A DNA stretch of 64,000 nt, taken from NCBI GenBank assembly GCA_032622095.1, contig CP136061.1:254895582-254959581 (forward strand), written 5' to 3'. Position numbers and translations under genes: made by a program. Shown piece by piece: positions 45,191 to 58,114 of this stretch (positions are counted from its first letter, which is position 1; every line of letters starts with the position of its first letter). The notes below the pieces were generated by a model that worked only from the letters and a program-made list of their open reading frames with translations, did not search any database and was not told where the DNA came from. This DNA comes from Siphonodentalium dalli. Taxonomy: Eukaryota > Mollusca > Scaphopoda > Gadilida > Siphonodentaliidae.

Positions 45191-47570
45191 ATATCATAGA
45201 AGTGACAAGTAATTGGTTGCTTGCTTAATAAAACCCACCATTATTGCAATTGATATACACCTGGCGGGAAAGGTCATGAGATGTTACGGCTCCAAAGCTA
45301 CACGTTTTGAGATTTTGGCCCGACCAGTCAAGCAGCACCTTTAATCAATAATTTGATAATAGAGGCACGCTTTCCGTAGCGGGATCGCCGCCGACATGCT
45401 TTGTTACAAGTTTCGTAATGATGAAAGTTTGTATGCGAAATGGTCACGTGAGTTTCACTTGAGTCGTTGACAATGACACAACACGTTACAAGTTACACGT
45501 ACGTTTGGCTGAACCTGGCTATTAACGCACAACCACAGGACGAATTATACATGCTACCGGGCCCCTTCGTCACGCACAGGGAGAAAGACACCCGAAAGGC
45601 CATGTACTTACGGTCGTTCAACCTTTTCTACAGCTATATAATAAATCACCATACCAATTGTAATAACATCTTTATGTATTCTCATTTAAAAAGCATTTTA
45701 TGTAACATGTATCTGGTGGATAAATAAACAATGTTTAAACCAACAATAAGCGTGGGAGTAACTGTTGTAATGTTTTATTATGTCTTTGCTGTTTATCACA
45801 GAACAAAAGTACATTAGTAGACATTAGTAAACATAATATATATTAATAACTTAATGAATTAGTTGGTTTTATATACATACATATTTACACGCTAAGTCCA
45901 CCTATGCGTGTATAGACATGATATAAACAATGCATAATGTCATGCTATGCTATTGATATATATGCCGTATACTCTGTCCAATGTCTTAAGTTGCGACGGG
46001 CAGAACACGTTTGAACTTTATGCCTACACAATACCGAAGCACTTATAGGTGAGAGAATCTCGGTCATCTTGTGTACATCTTCTGGTATGAGACATACATG
46101 TATAGGAACCTACCCAGAGACGCTGTAGACGAAGATAGTCAAATTTAGCGCTTATTATTCCTTCTCAAATTTATGCCGATGCAGGTATGCAATCACAAAA
46201 TGTACATCGTGGTTTCCTGTACATATGCGCTCGTGAAAGGTCGCCGCCCATCGCAAACGATGGTGGTCTCACGGTTTCCTGCCCGATTCCTTCGACCCAC
46301 TGCCTGATCCGTATGGATACAACTGAGCTCCATGATTCACGCTGTCATAGGCCAATTTGGTTCGAAATGGCCCAAAAAAAAAATTGCAACGGGAGCGACA
46401 TGAGCATCGAATTTATAGTATGATCATCTGCTAATTGATTAGGTGATACAACTTAATGGGTAACAAAGGCGCTCATGGCAATGCACTATCAAACAATGTA
46501 ATAACACAGTAATGAGGATTAACACTAATGAAACCTCTGTCTGTCATATAAGGCTGAATGGTAGATTGTAGGTAGTGACAAGTAGGTCAAGTAACAATGG
46601 TGGGATTAAAGAAGTCTAGACACTGTATTTGAAGGTATCGAAGGTATAGAATGTTAGTTGTTAAATAAAACAAACTATTCATGGATTGTGAGACCAGAAA
46701 ATTTGAATAAAATTTGGCCAAAGTTATGTTTATTTTGCCCAAAAAAAAATCAGAATTGGCCAAAAAATGGCCAAAAGATGTTTCGGCCAAGCCTGAACAT
46801 GCACTGCTGGGCTCACTTCCCAAGTTTACAAGGGAATTGAAACATCTTCGAAGATTGATCAACAAGATCACATACAGTGACATACCCTCATAACCTCGTT
46901 GATGCAGTGTTCCATTCGACGTGCACATGGGAACGAGATTCGCCACGCACGAATGCACTGTTCACTTTCAATGCATGCTCTGCACTCAATTTCACCGAGA
47001 AACATGTTCTATAAAGATGTCCTTTTTATCTTCTATATAGCTTAATATACATTTATATGGAATCCCTCGATCGCGGCCACTTGGTTGTGTTATGTATATT
47101 AACGAATGCAGTGGGTGTGTGTTATTAAATTCTCACTAATTGTACCACAACGACAACAGCGCTTTAAACCCAAATAACACACAACTATACATGCATTTCG
47201 TATTTACATATCTTTCTGATAATTTATACCAATAAAAAGCTGTGTAAATTCTGATTTATTTTCACAAAATCTGCCGAGAATTTGAATCTAACCCACGCAG
47301 CTCATTAAGTCAGCCCAATATAAGATTTCCAAGCACTTAATAACGATAACATGATCGATATAAATAACTGGCTTCAGATGCAATTCGGCTGAACTTTAAA
47401 AAGCACGCCCAGTTATTATGCCGACCGCGTTTAGTGGTTATGTCAACAATTTGTAAAGTCGTGCTCGTGTTATGGTCTGTGTTATTGAGATATGAAACGG
47501 GTGATCCAATTGACAGTTGACTACTCACCGAACAGGATACAGTGTAACACGGAAGGACTATGCAAATATA
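45191..47570. other. Spacer, no gene seen
   Basis: AT-rich. A short GGCCAAAAAATGGCCAAAAG palindromic stretch lies at about 46757. ORFs of 78-123 codons were inspected and not recognised. Confidence 0.45.
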
Positions 47571-47596
47571 GCAGAATTGAATGTAGTGGTTGTGTG

Positions 47597-47747
47597 TTAT
47601 TGAATGTAGTGGTTGTGTGTTATTGGGGGATACGTTGTGGTCGTTGTGATCGTTGTGGTACAGTACGTGAACCGCGAATCGGTTCTCACACAAATATGAC
47701 CACAGCGCCGTATCCCCCCAATAACACACAGGCACCCACTACATTAA
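47597..47747. mobile_element. Small hairpin MITE
   Basis: AATGTAGTGGTTGTGTGTTA then TTGGGGGATACG is inverted at the right end (CGTATCCCCCCAATAACACA). A direct copy of the first 24 bp precedes it, and a weak copy lies at about 47107. Confidence 0.75.
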
Positions 47748-47964
47748 TTTCTTATATTGGTATAGCCTTTTGATGATTTATTCCCGAAAAAAATTAAAGG
47801 TCACCTGACACTAGTACCTGTTATTAAACGAACGTTTAATGTCACAATTTATAGAATGGGTTTATTGAATGGAATAATGGTAGAATCTTGTAATACAATC
47901 ATATCTCGTTTATCTGGTAATCTATACAATGTCATGTTATCGCTGCCATGAATTGATCATTCGA

Positions 47965-48335
47965 TTGGAGAGGTCATATCGCTAGATCAAACGCAAGCTC
48001 CTTGTAGAGTTCAGTCCCCTGCTACGCAGGACTTACCGTCATCCACATCTACAAATGTGAAGAAATCACACATTTATTTATTTGAGACTGTTGTATAGGT
48101 TACAATTCATATTTTATTCATTCTGCATTATTCTGAGAAACTGAACTGTCCATATTCATTTGAAAATTGTCTAGGTCAAGCCAGAATGAATGTATACCTG
48201 ACAAAAAATGACACATGCCGGCAGCGGTTAGACATATCGTAGCGAGGGGACTGAACTCTGTTTTGCAGCATGGATTAAACGAGCCACCGCATCCGTCGAG
48301 TTTGATCCAGCGATCTGACCTCTTCAACGAGACGT
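47965..48335. mobile_element. Foldback MITE (family F)
   Basis: GAGAGGTCATATCGCTAGAT and GAGTTCAGTCCCCTGCTACG at the left are inverted at the right (GTAGCGAGGGGACTGAACTC, ATCCAGCGATCTGACCTCTT). The flank CAACGAGACGTGATG recurs at about 50408. Confidence 0.75.
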
Positions 48336-48904
48336 GATGCGATTATACAGATTTATTATATGACAAAAAAATTATTTAGATAGCACAATTTATCATATGA
48401 CTCAATCATTATTTACTTTGGAAAGTATGTCATAAATCAATTTCATATGAACTACTAGTTCATATCACCTTCCGATAATTTGATTGGTTTGTTGACAAAA
48501 AGTGTGTTCTAATTGGCTGAATGGCAGCCGGGGCAGAGCCGTATCTCAAACTAAATGCAGGTCAAATTCGTGCGCGTCAACCAACGCGATGCCGAAATTC
48601 TCGCAATTATAATCATAAAATATATAGTTTTGGACATTGTTACACGATAAATAGAATATGCAATTCGTATTTATCTAATAAACATACGATATAATGTCAC
48701 AAACTGAGAACAGAATAGCGCACTATATCTTCGCGTGCATATTATTGCTGCCAGTTCACCAGGTGTAATTGGGCTTCCGGTGCAATGAAGTGACGTCACA
48801 TTAACCTTTTGCTGCCGATATCATATAGCTATTTAGTTATTTGTGTGCGTTTTGGACATCATAATCAATTTATATGTGTCATATAATAAATAGAATATGT
48901 AATT

Positions 48905-49028
48905 CGTGTTTCTCTCATATGATATTTATGAAACTCGTCAAGAATTTTCAGTTTTCTCTCACCGGAGGCTCGAGAAAACTGAAAATTCTTAGACTCGTTT
49001 CATAAATATCATATGAGAGAAACACTCA
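48905..49028. repeat. ~120-bp long hairpin
   Basis: GTGTTTCTCTCATATGATAT then TTATGAAACTCGTCAAGAAT TTTCAGTTTTCTC is followed, after TCACCGGAGGCTC, by its near-perfect inverse ending GAGAGAAACAC. Confidence 0.92.
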
Positions 49029-49289
49029 TTTCATATCCTTTATTTATGTCATGAATTATGAAATGAAACCCCATGTATATAGACCACTAGTAACAAATCA
49101 GGAACTATTTTTGTATAACAAATCAGGAACTTTTTGTATAACAAATCATGAACTATTTTGTATACGGACAATACGGACATGCGCAATATGCGAGATATAG
49201 GAGGGTGGTATGACATCGGGTCAAACTGCAGCTGATCCGATGGTCGGGAAATGAACGCTTTACTTTCGTGGTATTTAGGGAAGAATAAC

Positions 49290-50360
49290 GATAGTCATAT
49301 AGAGAGTATCACAGTGAAGTGATCTGAGCTCCATATCACGCTGAGCTGAGATAGTATAACGATAGTCATATAGAGATTATCACTATACGGTGAAGTGATC
49401 TGAGATCCATATCACGCCGAGCTGAGATAGTATAACGATAGTCATATAGAGATTATCACTATACAGTGAAGTGATCTGAGCTCCATATCACGCTGAGCTG
49501 AGATAGTATCATCCCGGAGATTATCACTATACAGTGAAGTGATCTGAGCTCCATATCACGCTGAGCTGAGATAGTATCATATAGAGATTATCACTATACA
49601 GTGAAGTGATCTGAGCTCCATATCATATAGAGATTATCACTATACAATGAAGTGATCAGAGCTCCATATCATATAGAGATTATCACTATACAGTGAAGTG
49701 ATCAGAGCTCCATGTCACGCTGAGCTGAGATAGTATCATCCCGGAGATTATCACTATACAGTGAAGTGATCAGAGCTCCATATCACGCTGAGCTGAGATA
49801 GTATCATCCCGGAGATTATCACTATACAGTGAAGTGATCAGAGCTCCATATCACGCTGAGCTGAGATAGTATCATCCCGGAGATTATCACTATACAGTGA
49901 AGTGATCTGAGCTCCATATCACGCTAAGCTGAGATAGTATCATCCCGGAGATTATCACTATACAGTGAAGTGATCAGAGCTCCATATCACGCTGAGCTGA
50001 GATAGTATCATCCCGGAGATTATCACTATACAGTGAAGTGATCAGAGCTCCATATCACGCTGAGCTGAGATAGTATCATCCCGGAGATTATCACTATACA
50101 GTGAAGTGATCAGAGCTCCATATCACGCTGAGCTGAGATAGTATCATCCCGGAGATTATCACTATACAGTGAAGTGATCTGAGCTCCATATCACGCTGAG
50201 CTGAGATAGTATCCTCCCGGAGATTATCACTATACAGTGAAGTGATCTGAGCTCCATATCACGCTGAGCTGAGATAGTATCATCCCGGAGATTATCACTA
50301 TACAGTGAAGTGATCTGAGCTCCATATCACGCTGAGCTGAGATAGTATCATCCCGGATCA
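49290..50360. repeat. 68-bp minisatellite, second
   Basis: The unit is GAGATTATCACTATACAGTG AAGTGATCTGAGCTCCATAT CACGCTGAGCTGAGATAGTA TCATCCCG; 68-bp spacing was checked at 50084 and 50152. The left part has shorter variants (ATCATATAGAGATT). GATCTGAG/GATCAGAG variants alternate in blocks. Confidence 0.95.
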
Positions 50361-50460
50361 GACGAGCTGCCGCAGCCTGGGAGTCTCATCCGTGATCTCA
50401 CCTTCTCAACGAGACGTGATGTGGAGACTCAGATCACTTCACTGTAGTGATAATATGTAT
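50361..50460. repeat. Inverted end of the 49.3-kb array
   Basis: CTCAGATCACTTCACTGTAG TGATAAT (50428-50454) is the inverse of the first 29 bp of the unit, minus a TA. It follows a family-F-like CAACGAGACGTGATG. Confidence 0.85.
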
Positions 50461-50769
50461 ATTATATGACCAATTGAACTGAAATCTTACAACCAACCTT
50501 TGAAAACGAATCGCAACAATTTAATCAAGTTATCAAGAACAACAATTTCAAGAAGAAATGTCTCAAGGAAAATAGTTTCGGAGCCTCGTTCTGATTCAGA
50601 CATGCATGATAAGGAATCGGATCACGATACTATCATGATCCGATTTATCGGAAAACCATCACCAAACAATATATAGTGGTATTTAGTGAAAACTTATCAG
50701 TAAACATTTAGTTAAAATAATAAAATAACAGTTCCCATTGCAGGTGCACAACCCAACCCTAATCTTAAA

Positions 50770-51236
50770 CCTATTGACCGAAAAATGTAGGAATAAAAGC
50801 TCGCACCAAATTATGTATGTTGCGAAAATGTTCTAAGTCGAAAAAGGGGGATAACTCCACCAAAAAATGTCGGACAGACGTCATAATCGCAGGTGCACAG
50901 GTTCCCATGGTACTAAATATATGTGCCACGTTTAAAAAAAATTGACCTAAACATGTAGGAATAAAAGCTCGGACAAAATTATACATGTTGCGAACATTTT
51001 CTAAGTCGAAAAGGGGGGATAACTCCACCAAAAAAAAAGTCCGACAGACATCATAATAGCAGGTGCATAGGTTCCCATGGTGGTTGATGTCTGTGCCAAG
51101 ATTCACGGAAAATGATCATAAAACGACTGAGAAAAACTCCTGACAAATTTGTGCCCACGGACGGACGGACGGACGGACAGACGGACAAGCTGATTCCACT
51201 ATACCCCCCCCCCACAACTTCGTTGCGGGGGTATAA
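50770..51236. repeat. Dispersed repeat J: two ~160-bp direct repeats and a GC hairpin end
   Basis: ATGTAGGAATAAAAGCTCG, TGCGAA..TTCTAAGTCGAAAA, GGGGATAACTCCACCAAAAA and CAGGTGCA.AGGTTCCCATGG occur twice (about 50785-50920 and 50955-51085). Next come GACGGACGGACGGACGGACA and TATACC(C)n-ACAACTTCGTTGCGGGGGTATA. Resembles a repeat type I associate with bivalves; non-coding. Confidence 0.75.
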
Positions 51237-51589
51237 TAATGACAGTCATATTATTTTTTTTAAATGGTATCGGAAGCTGGGTGCCTTGGTGTTGATATAT
51301 CGACGCAACAATCACCAAACGATAGTGGTATCTGGTAAAAGTAATGATGGTCATTATAATAAATGGGCGTACTGGGAGCCCAGAAATAAGGTCGCGCATT
51401 CATACGATATTAAATCATATATATATAGTTCGTACTGATTTCTGGCTCCTCACCACGGGAAACACAGTTTTATATTGATTTCCTGGCGCTATACTAACAC
51501 CTGAGTTTAATATTGAGAGCCGTCATGGAAGCTCTCGATGTTCAACACGCTGTGAAACCGAGTAGAAATCGATACGGGTGACGAGTAAT

Positions 51590-54582
51590 GATAGTTATTA
51601 GTATATATACCTGTATAAAAGTCTAATTATCAGGATAAATACAGGTAGTTATTAGTATACATGTATAAAAGTCTAATTATCAGGATAAATACAGGTAGTT
51701 ATTAGTATACATGTATAAAAGTCTAATTATCAGGATAAATACAGGTAGTTATTAGTATACATGTATAAAAGTCTAATTCTCAGGATAAATACAGGTAGTT
51801 ATTAGTATACATGTATAAAAGTCTAATTCTCAGGATAAATACAGGTAGTTATTAGTATACATGTATAAAAGTCTAATTCTCAGGATAAATACAGGTAGTT
51901 ATTAGTATACATGTATAAAAGTCTAATTCTCAGGATAAATACAGGTAGTTATTAGTATACATGTATAAAAGTCTAATTCTCAGGATAAATACAGGTAGTT
52001 ATTAGTATACCTGTATAAAAGTCTAATTCTCAGGATAAATACAGGTAGTTATTAGTATACCTGTATAAAAGTCTAATTCTCAGGATAAATACAGGTAGTT
52101 ATTAGTATACATGTATAAAAGTCTAATTCTCAGGATAAATACAGGTAGTTATTAGTATACATGTATAAAAGTCTAATTCTCAGGATAAATACAGGTAGTT
52201 ATTAGTATACCTGTATAAAAGTCTAATTCTCAGGATAAATACAGGTAGTTATTAGTATACCTGTATAAAAGTCTAATTCTCAGTATAAATACAGGTAGTT
52301 ATTAGTATACATGTATAAAAGTCTAATTCTCAGGATAAATACAGGTATAGTTATTAGTATACCTGTATAAAAGTCTAATTCTCAGGATAAATACAGGTAT
52401 AGTTATTAGTATACCTGTATAAAAGTCTAATTCTCAGTATAAATACAGGTAGTTATTAGTATACATGTATAAAAGTCTAATTCTCAGGATAAATACAGGT
52501 ATAGTTATTAGTATACCTGTATAAAAGTCTAATTCTCAGGATAAATACAGGTAGTTATTAGTATACCTGTATAAAAGTCTAATTCTCAGGATAAATACAG
52601 GTAGTTATTAGTATACATGTATAAAGGTCTAATTCTCAGGATAAATACAGGTATAGTTATTAGTATACCTGTATAAAAGTCTAATTCTCAGTATAAATAC
52701 AGGTATAGTTATTAGTATACCTGTATAAAAGTCTAATTCTCAGTATAAATACAGGTAGTTATTAGTATACATGTATAAAAGTCTAATTCTCAGGATAAAT
52801 ACAGGTATAGTTATTAGTATACCTGTATAAAAGTCTAATTCTCAGGATAAATACAGGTAGTTATTAGTATACCTGTATAAAAGTCTAATTCTCAGGATAA
52901 ATACAGGTAGTTATTAGTATACATGTATAAAGGTCTAATTCTCAGGATAAATACAGGTAGTTATTAGTATACCTGTATAAAAGTCTAATTCTCAGGATAA
53001 ATACAGGTAGTTATTAGTATACGTGTATAAAGGTCTAATTCTCAGGATAAATACAGGTATAGTTATTAGCAAACGTGTATAAAAGTCTAATTCTCAGTAT
53101 AAATACAGGTAGTTATTAGTATACATGTATAAAGGTCTAATTCTCAGGATAAATACAGGTATAGTTATTAGTATACGTGTATAAAAGTCTAATTCTCAGG
53201 ATAAATACAGGTAGTTATTAGTATACCTGTATAAAAGTCTAATTCTCAGGATAAATACAGGTAGTTATTAGTATACATGTATAAAAGTCTAATTCTCAGG
53301 ATAAATACAGGTATAGTTATTAGTATACCTGTATAAAAGTCTAATTCTCAGTATAAATACAGGTAGTTATTAGTATACATGTATAAAAGTCTAATTCTCA
53401 GGATAAATACAGGTATAGTTATTAGTATACCTGTATAAAAGTCTAATTCTCAGGATAAATACAGGTAGTTATTACTATACCTGTATAAAAGTCTAATTCT
53501 CAGGATAAATACAGGTAGTTATTAGTATACCTGTATAAAAGTCTAATTCTCAGGATAAATACAGGTAGTTATTAGTATACCTGTATAAAAGTCTAATTCT
53601 CATATAAATACAGGTATAGTTATTAGTATACGTGTATAAAAGTCTAATTCTCAGTATAAATACAGGTAGTTATTAGTATACATGTATAAAGGTATAATTC
53701 TCAGGATAAATACAGGTATAGTTATTAGTATACGTGTATAAAGGTCTAATTCTCAGGATAAATACAGGTATAGTTATTAGCAAACGTGTATAAAAGTCTA
53801 ATTCTCAGTATAAATACAGGTAGTTATTAGTATACATGTATAAAGGTCTAATTCTCAGGATAAATACAGGTATAGTTATTAGTATACGTGTATAAAAGTC
53901 TAATTCTCAGGATAAATACAGGTAGTTATTAGTATACCTGTATAAAAGTCTAATTCTCAGGATAAATACAGGTAGTTATTAGTATACCTGTATAAAAGTC
54001 TAATTCTCAGGATAAATACAGGTAGTTATTAGTATACGTGTATAAAAGTCTAATTCTCAGGATAAATACAGGTAGTTATTAGTATACGTGTATAAAAGTC
54101 TAATTCTCAGGATAAATACAGGTAGTTATTAGTATACGTGTATAAAAGTCTAATTCTCAGGATAAATACAGGTAGTTATTAGTATACCTGTATAAAAGTC
54201 TAATTCTCAGGATAAATACAGGTAGTTATTAGTATACGTGTATAAAAGTCTAATTCTCAGGATAAATACAGGTAGTTATTAGTATACGTGTATAAAAGTC
54301 TAATTCTCAGGATAAATACAGGTAGTTATTAGTATACCTGTATAAAAGTCTAATTCTCAGGATAAATACAGGTAGTTATTAGTATACCTGTATAAAAGTC
54401 TAATTCTCAGGATAAATACAGGTAGTTATTAGTATACCTGTATAAAAGTCTAATTCTCAGGATAAATACAGGTAGTTATTAGTATACGTGTATAAAAGTC
54501 TAATTCTCAGGATAAATACAGGTAGTTATTAGTTTACCTGTATAAAAGTCTAATTCTCAGGATAAATACAGATAGTTATTGA
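51590..54582. repeat. 50-bp minisatellite, second (about 59 units)
   Basis: The unit is CAGGATAAATACAGGTAGTT ATTAGTATACCTGTATAAAA GTCTAATTCT, with a 52-bp variant (CAGGTATAGTT). Each unit contains an inverted pair ATACAGGTA / TACCTGTAT. The main variable base gives TATACATG, TATACCTG or TATACGTG, in patches along the array. Confidence 0.97.
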
Positions 54583-54683
54583 TTTTCGGTTTACGGAGCC
54601 AAACGACTGTTCTTGTGAACGATATGCATTTGTCAAATCTAACATGTATACGATGTAATGGTGGAACAGCTTCTGTCTCCATA

Positions 54684-54790
54684 TCCCTTTTACTTTAAAC
54701 ATATTTTATTGTAAATTCGAAGCTACAAAACGACTGTGGTACAAATTACAACTTACACCCCCCCCCCCTCCCCCCTCCCCCCCCCCCAAA
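54684..54790 (-). mobile_element. LINE 3'-end fragment and C tract
   Basis: TTTTACTTTAAACATATTTT ATTGTAAATT and the following GTGGTACAAATTACAACTTA CACC are the inverse of the 3' UTR end of the LINE at 5589-6867. An expanded C run (54758-54787) lies where that LINE has GGGAGAGGGG. Confidence 0.7.
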
Positions 54791-55576
54791 CAAATGTGTG
54801 ATTACAATATTTTGATGATAGTATTTACAGCCAGATAAAGCTAAGGTAAGCTAAGTGTGTACATGGTGATGTTTCCTGTTGTTTTTGCTAAATCGTGTCA
54901 CGAATCTCCCTATACGCTCGCGCTATATTTCACGAGAAACTAACACCCGATCTCCTAACCACCCGCAACGAGAGGCTATTTAATAAAATATTGACAAGCA
55001 CAACCCAAACAACTCTTCAGGCACTCAATCAATTCAATTTTAATAGTAACTCTGGTCATCATAGTAGACATTACAGAGACAATTAATATGACACAATTAC
55101 GTATCATCAATACATCATGTACATGTATACATACACAGAAAATAATTAGGATAAATAATACATCGATGTCGCGTTTAATGGATGTGTACTTGTTTACTCA
55201 TCATATAGTCAGATAATATATTTACTAATATACCGTATGGTATATGGCGTGTATCAACGAATTTATATTTACTAAAGGTACACGAGTACCTACAAATGTG
55301 AACGCGTATATGTGCGTATATGTGCACTGGCATACTTCGTCCACTCTGGACTGAAAAAGAAAGGTGTTTGGCAACCAAGTGACGAACTGGTTGATCGAGT
55401 ACAACAAAAAAGGATCAAACTCCTATCAACTTGACACCATTCTGGTTTGATGCTGGCCGATGACGTAATATCAACCCACATAATTACATTGCCATTTATA
55501 TACATCCATATATGTATATGTTGCTACTTATTTTGTTCCATATTATCTGTAAATTTTCTTGTCCTGTTATTCTATG
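54791..55576. other. Spacer, no gene seen
   Basis: AT-rich; ORFs under 75 codons without signature. Confidence 0.45.
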
Positions 55577-55976
55577 TTAACCCTTTACCCAACAAACCGG
55601 CCAAAAACGGCAAAATATAGCTGCAACAGCCTAAATTATCTTGGGTCTGTCTCAATAAAACCATACAAATATGGATATCATTGGAACCGGCTCATTGACC
55701 ACATTGTGATGGTTACAGTTATGCCCTGTGCCAATGCATTCTCTTATATATGCGAGTCGACCATATGTCGCCTCGCATATATAAGAGAATGCATTGGCCT
55801 AAAAAAAATCCTTTTTTAACACTTTTTACCATTTTTTCTTACATTCTTTAACAATTTTATAATTTTTAATGTGTTAAGCCAATGCATTCTCTTATATATG
55901 CGAGGCGACCTATGGTCGACTCGCATATATAAGAGAATGCATTGGCACAGGGCCGTTCTGTTGGGTAAAGGGTTAA
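55577..55976. mobile_element. Family A MITE, copy A8 (400 bp)
   Basis: Full-length, TTAA on both sides, two intact palindromes. Confidence 0.93.
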
Positions 55977-56034
55977 TGTAAATTAGACCATGCACGGTGT
56001 AACGTACAAATAAACCTGATTGATTGATTGAGTG
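55977..56034 (+). mobile_element. 3' end of a LINE-like element
   Basis: AATAAACCTGATTGATTGAT TGAG looks like a LINE 3' end with a short tandem tail. A8 separates it from sequence to its left, so the rest of the element, if any, lies before 55577. Confidence 0.4.
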
Positions 56035-56756
56035 ATCTGGCCGTGTCAATGGAGCTATAGCGATGGGGATATCGGATTGTTGCAGTGTGTAACTTTTATG
56101 ACCGCGTTTATTGATTTTATTGCGGGAACACAATGCATATTATAACAGCTAACTTTGCTGATGACGTATGTCTTAGATGGAATGTAGAATAAAGGTCGTA
56201 TTGCGAAGTATTGGGCGTGTCCGATTAGTATTTTGGTCCGCATTTTGAGGCTTTCTGGTGAATGACAACCTGTCGCAGTTTTTAGTAATTATTTTAAGGA
56301 TTATTTGTTTGTTTTAACGGTATATTTTATATTATAATTTATACATATACCTAATAATATGATCTTGAGGGTGTTACCATTTCTGACTATGGTTTTCTTG
56401 TTCAAGGCAGTGCAGGTGTACGGATACACCAACGGATATATACCTCAAGACATCTCCGACAACTATAGTCACTGGTAACAGTTCATCAAGCTCCCATCAC
56501 CCATACGAGTACATTAGATTGTTTGAGAGAGTGTTCCGGTTTGTGACAGGTCTGGCACTGGCAGACGATTGTTCGACATCCAATCAGAGTCCAGGTCCGG
56601 CAGATCATTGTTTATTATCCAATCAGATTCCAAGGTCGCTTGGATGGTATATGGAAGTGTGTGCTTCTTCCTCGTTCGTGGCACAGTACCATATAATATA
56701 TATGATATGGAGGGGAATTCGACTTGACAACAAGTAGACAGTGCTGGTCATACATG
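56035..56756. other. Spacer, no gene seen
   Basis: Two CCAATCAGA boxes 40 bp apart (about 56579 and 56619) within a short direct repeat. No gene recognised. Confidence 0.4.
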
Positions 56757-56883
56757 TATGTCTATTCAATTGACGTCATCGAGGTCCTTGTGCTAATTTG
56801 TGTAGTGTTAAACATGTCCCAAATTATAGTCACCAACTTTGCCACTTCCCTTACCAAGCAAAGGAAAATTGAAAATATTTGCA

Positions 56884-57092
56884 TTCACGTACAGTAATGC
56901 CCTAAGTAATCGACCCTTAACCACAGCAGAAGTATGGGTAACTTTTCAGAATTTAGTCGGAAATACGGCTTGTTGCCATTCATCGGAGAGCTCACTGAAC
57001 TCAACAAGCCATATTTCCGACTAAATCCTGAAAAATTACCCATAATTCTGCTGTGGTTAAGAGGTCGATTACTTAGGGCATTACTGTAGCCG
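56884..57092. mobile_element. ~210-bp hairpin element between direct repeats
   Basis: TACAGTAATGCCCTAAGTAA TCGACC, AACCACAGCAGAA and TTTAGTCGGAAATA are inverted after a TTGCCATTCATCGGAGAGCT centre. A 55-bp direct repeat (ATTCAATTGACGTCATCGAG type) occurs on each side, at about 56760 and 57160. Confidence 0.85.
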
Positions 57093-57306
57093 TACGGGCG
57101 ACTGAATTCTTAGAAGGGGGCTGATACTTATATATATATGTCATATATACATGCATATAGATTCAATTGAAGTCATCAAGGTCATTGTGCCGATTTGTAT
57201 ATTGTTAATCCATATACAAGTAGCTGATTTGCATAGTGTTAATCCATATACACGTATAGCTCATCGCCAACGAGTACCAAAGCTCATAATTAACAACTCT
57301 CCAGTA

Positions 57307-57333
57307 TCATCATCATCATCGTCGTCGTCGTCG

Positions 57334-57366
<33 letters not shown>

Positions 57367-57367
57367 A
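57307..57367. repeat. (ATC)n/(GTC)n microsatellite
   Basis: Pure triplet run encoding serines in one frame. Confidence 0.95.
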
Positions 57368-58114
57368 CGACCACAGACCGATATTATCTCTACCGCTTTT
57401 GGGCGATGGAAGCAAGCATTCAAGACGTGTTAGAACTTCCTCTTTTTACCTGGCACATACTCAATTATATTAATAGGTCCTTATGTCCGATATAATTGTG
57501 TTCTGGTATTACACAGCTCAGTGGATTAATATGAAGGGCGTGCACCTTTAAACGTCTGTTAAATTCGACAAGTATATATATGGTGAACGTGTTTGCAATA
57601 TATCGAACAGTTGACGCTCAACTTCATCCATTAATAGCAACTTAAAGCCATATGCCGAATTGTGCTCCAAAATACACATAATATTATTCACTTTTGAATG
57701 TTCCCGGTATCGAAATAGGTCAATAAATATCTGAACGACCTTTCTACGAGCAAAATGCAACCCAAAAATAAAAAATACAACTATGAACACGGTGTTTGGG
57801 TCACATGTGCAAACAAAACAACAGCCAATTGCATGACATGGAACAGAAAACATCCGTGTTATAGTATTTTGTCCTGATATATATATGGTAGAATTGAAGA
57901 GCGGTTGTCGGTCTGACTTCTGGCAAAAACTCGAAAACTACTGGAAAGTGGCTGTTACTTTGGCAAGTGTTTTTTTTTCTAGAGCATATGATGCCGGTAT
58001 ATCAATAGTTCGTGTATTTATCATATGTCCCTCCAAATTTGGAGGTTGAAATGAGTCATCTCAGTTTCACGCCCATGGCGATTTGAAACCTGAAATAATG
58101 GTCGCTCTTGTTAC
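57368..58114. other. Spacer, no gene seen
   Basis: AT-rich. The 101-codon minus ORF at 57548-57853 has no recognised motif. Confidence 0.45.

Noticed and set aside
43747-45228. 493-codon plus ORF and 302-codon minus ORF
   Set aside because: Both lie in the ATC array and consist of homopolymer-like Ile, Ser, Pro, His, Met or Asp runs.
46587-46958. 123-codon minus ORF
   Set aside because: No recognisable motif; lies in AT-rich spacer and includes a GGCCAAA low-complexity stretch.
47337-47735. 132-codon minus ORF
   Set aside because: Overlaps a hairpin MITE and its direct repeat; repetitive HNDHN content.
57548-57853. 101-codon minus ORF with a hydrophobic stretch
   Set aside because: No family recognised, no neighbouring exon or promoter evidence; chance ORF is as likely.
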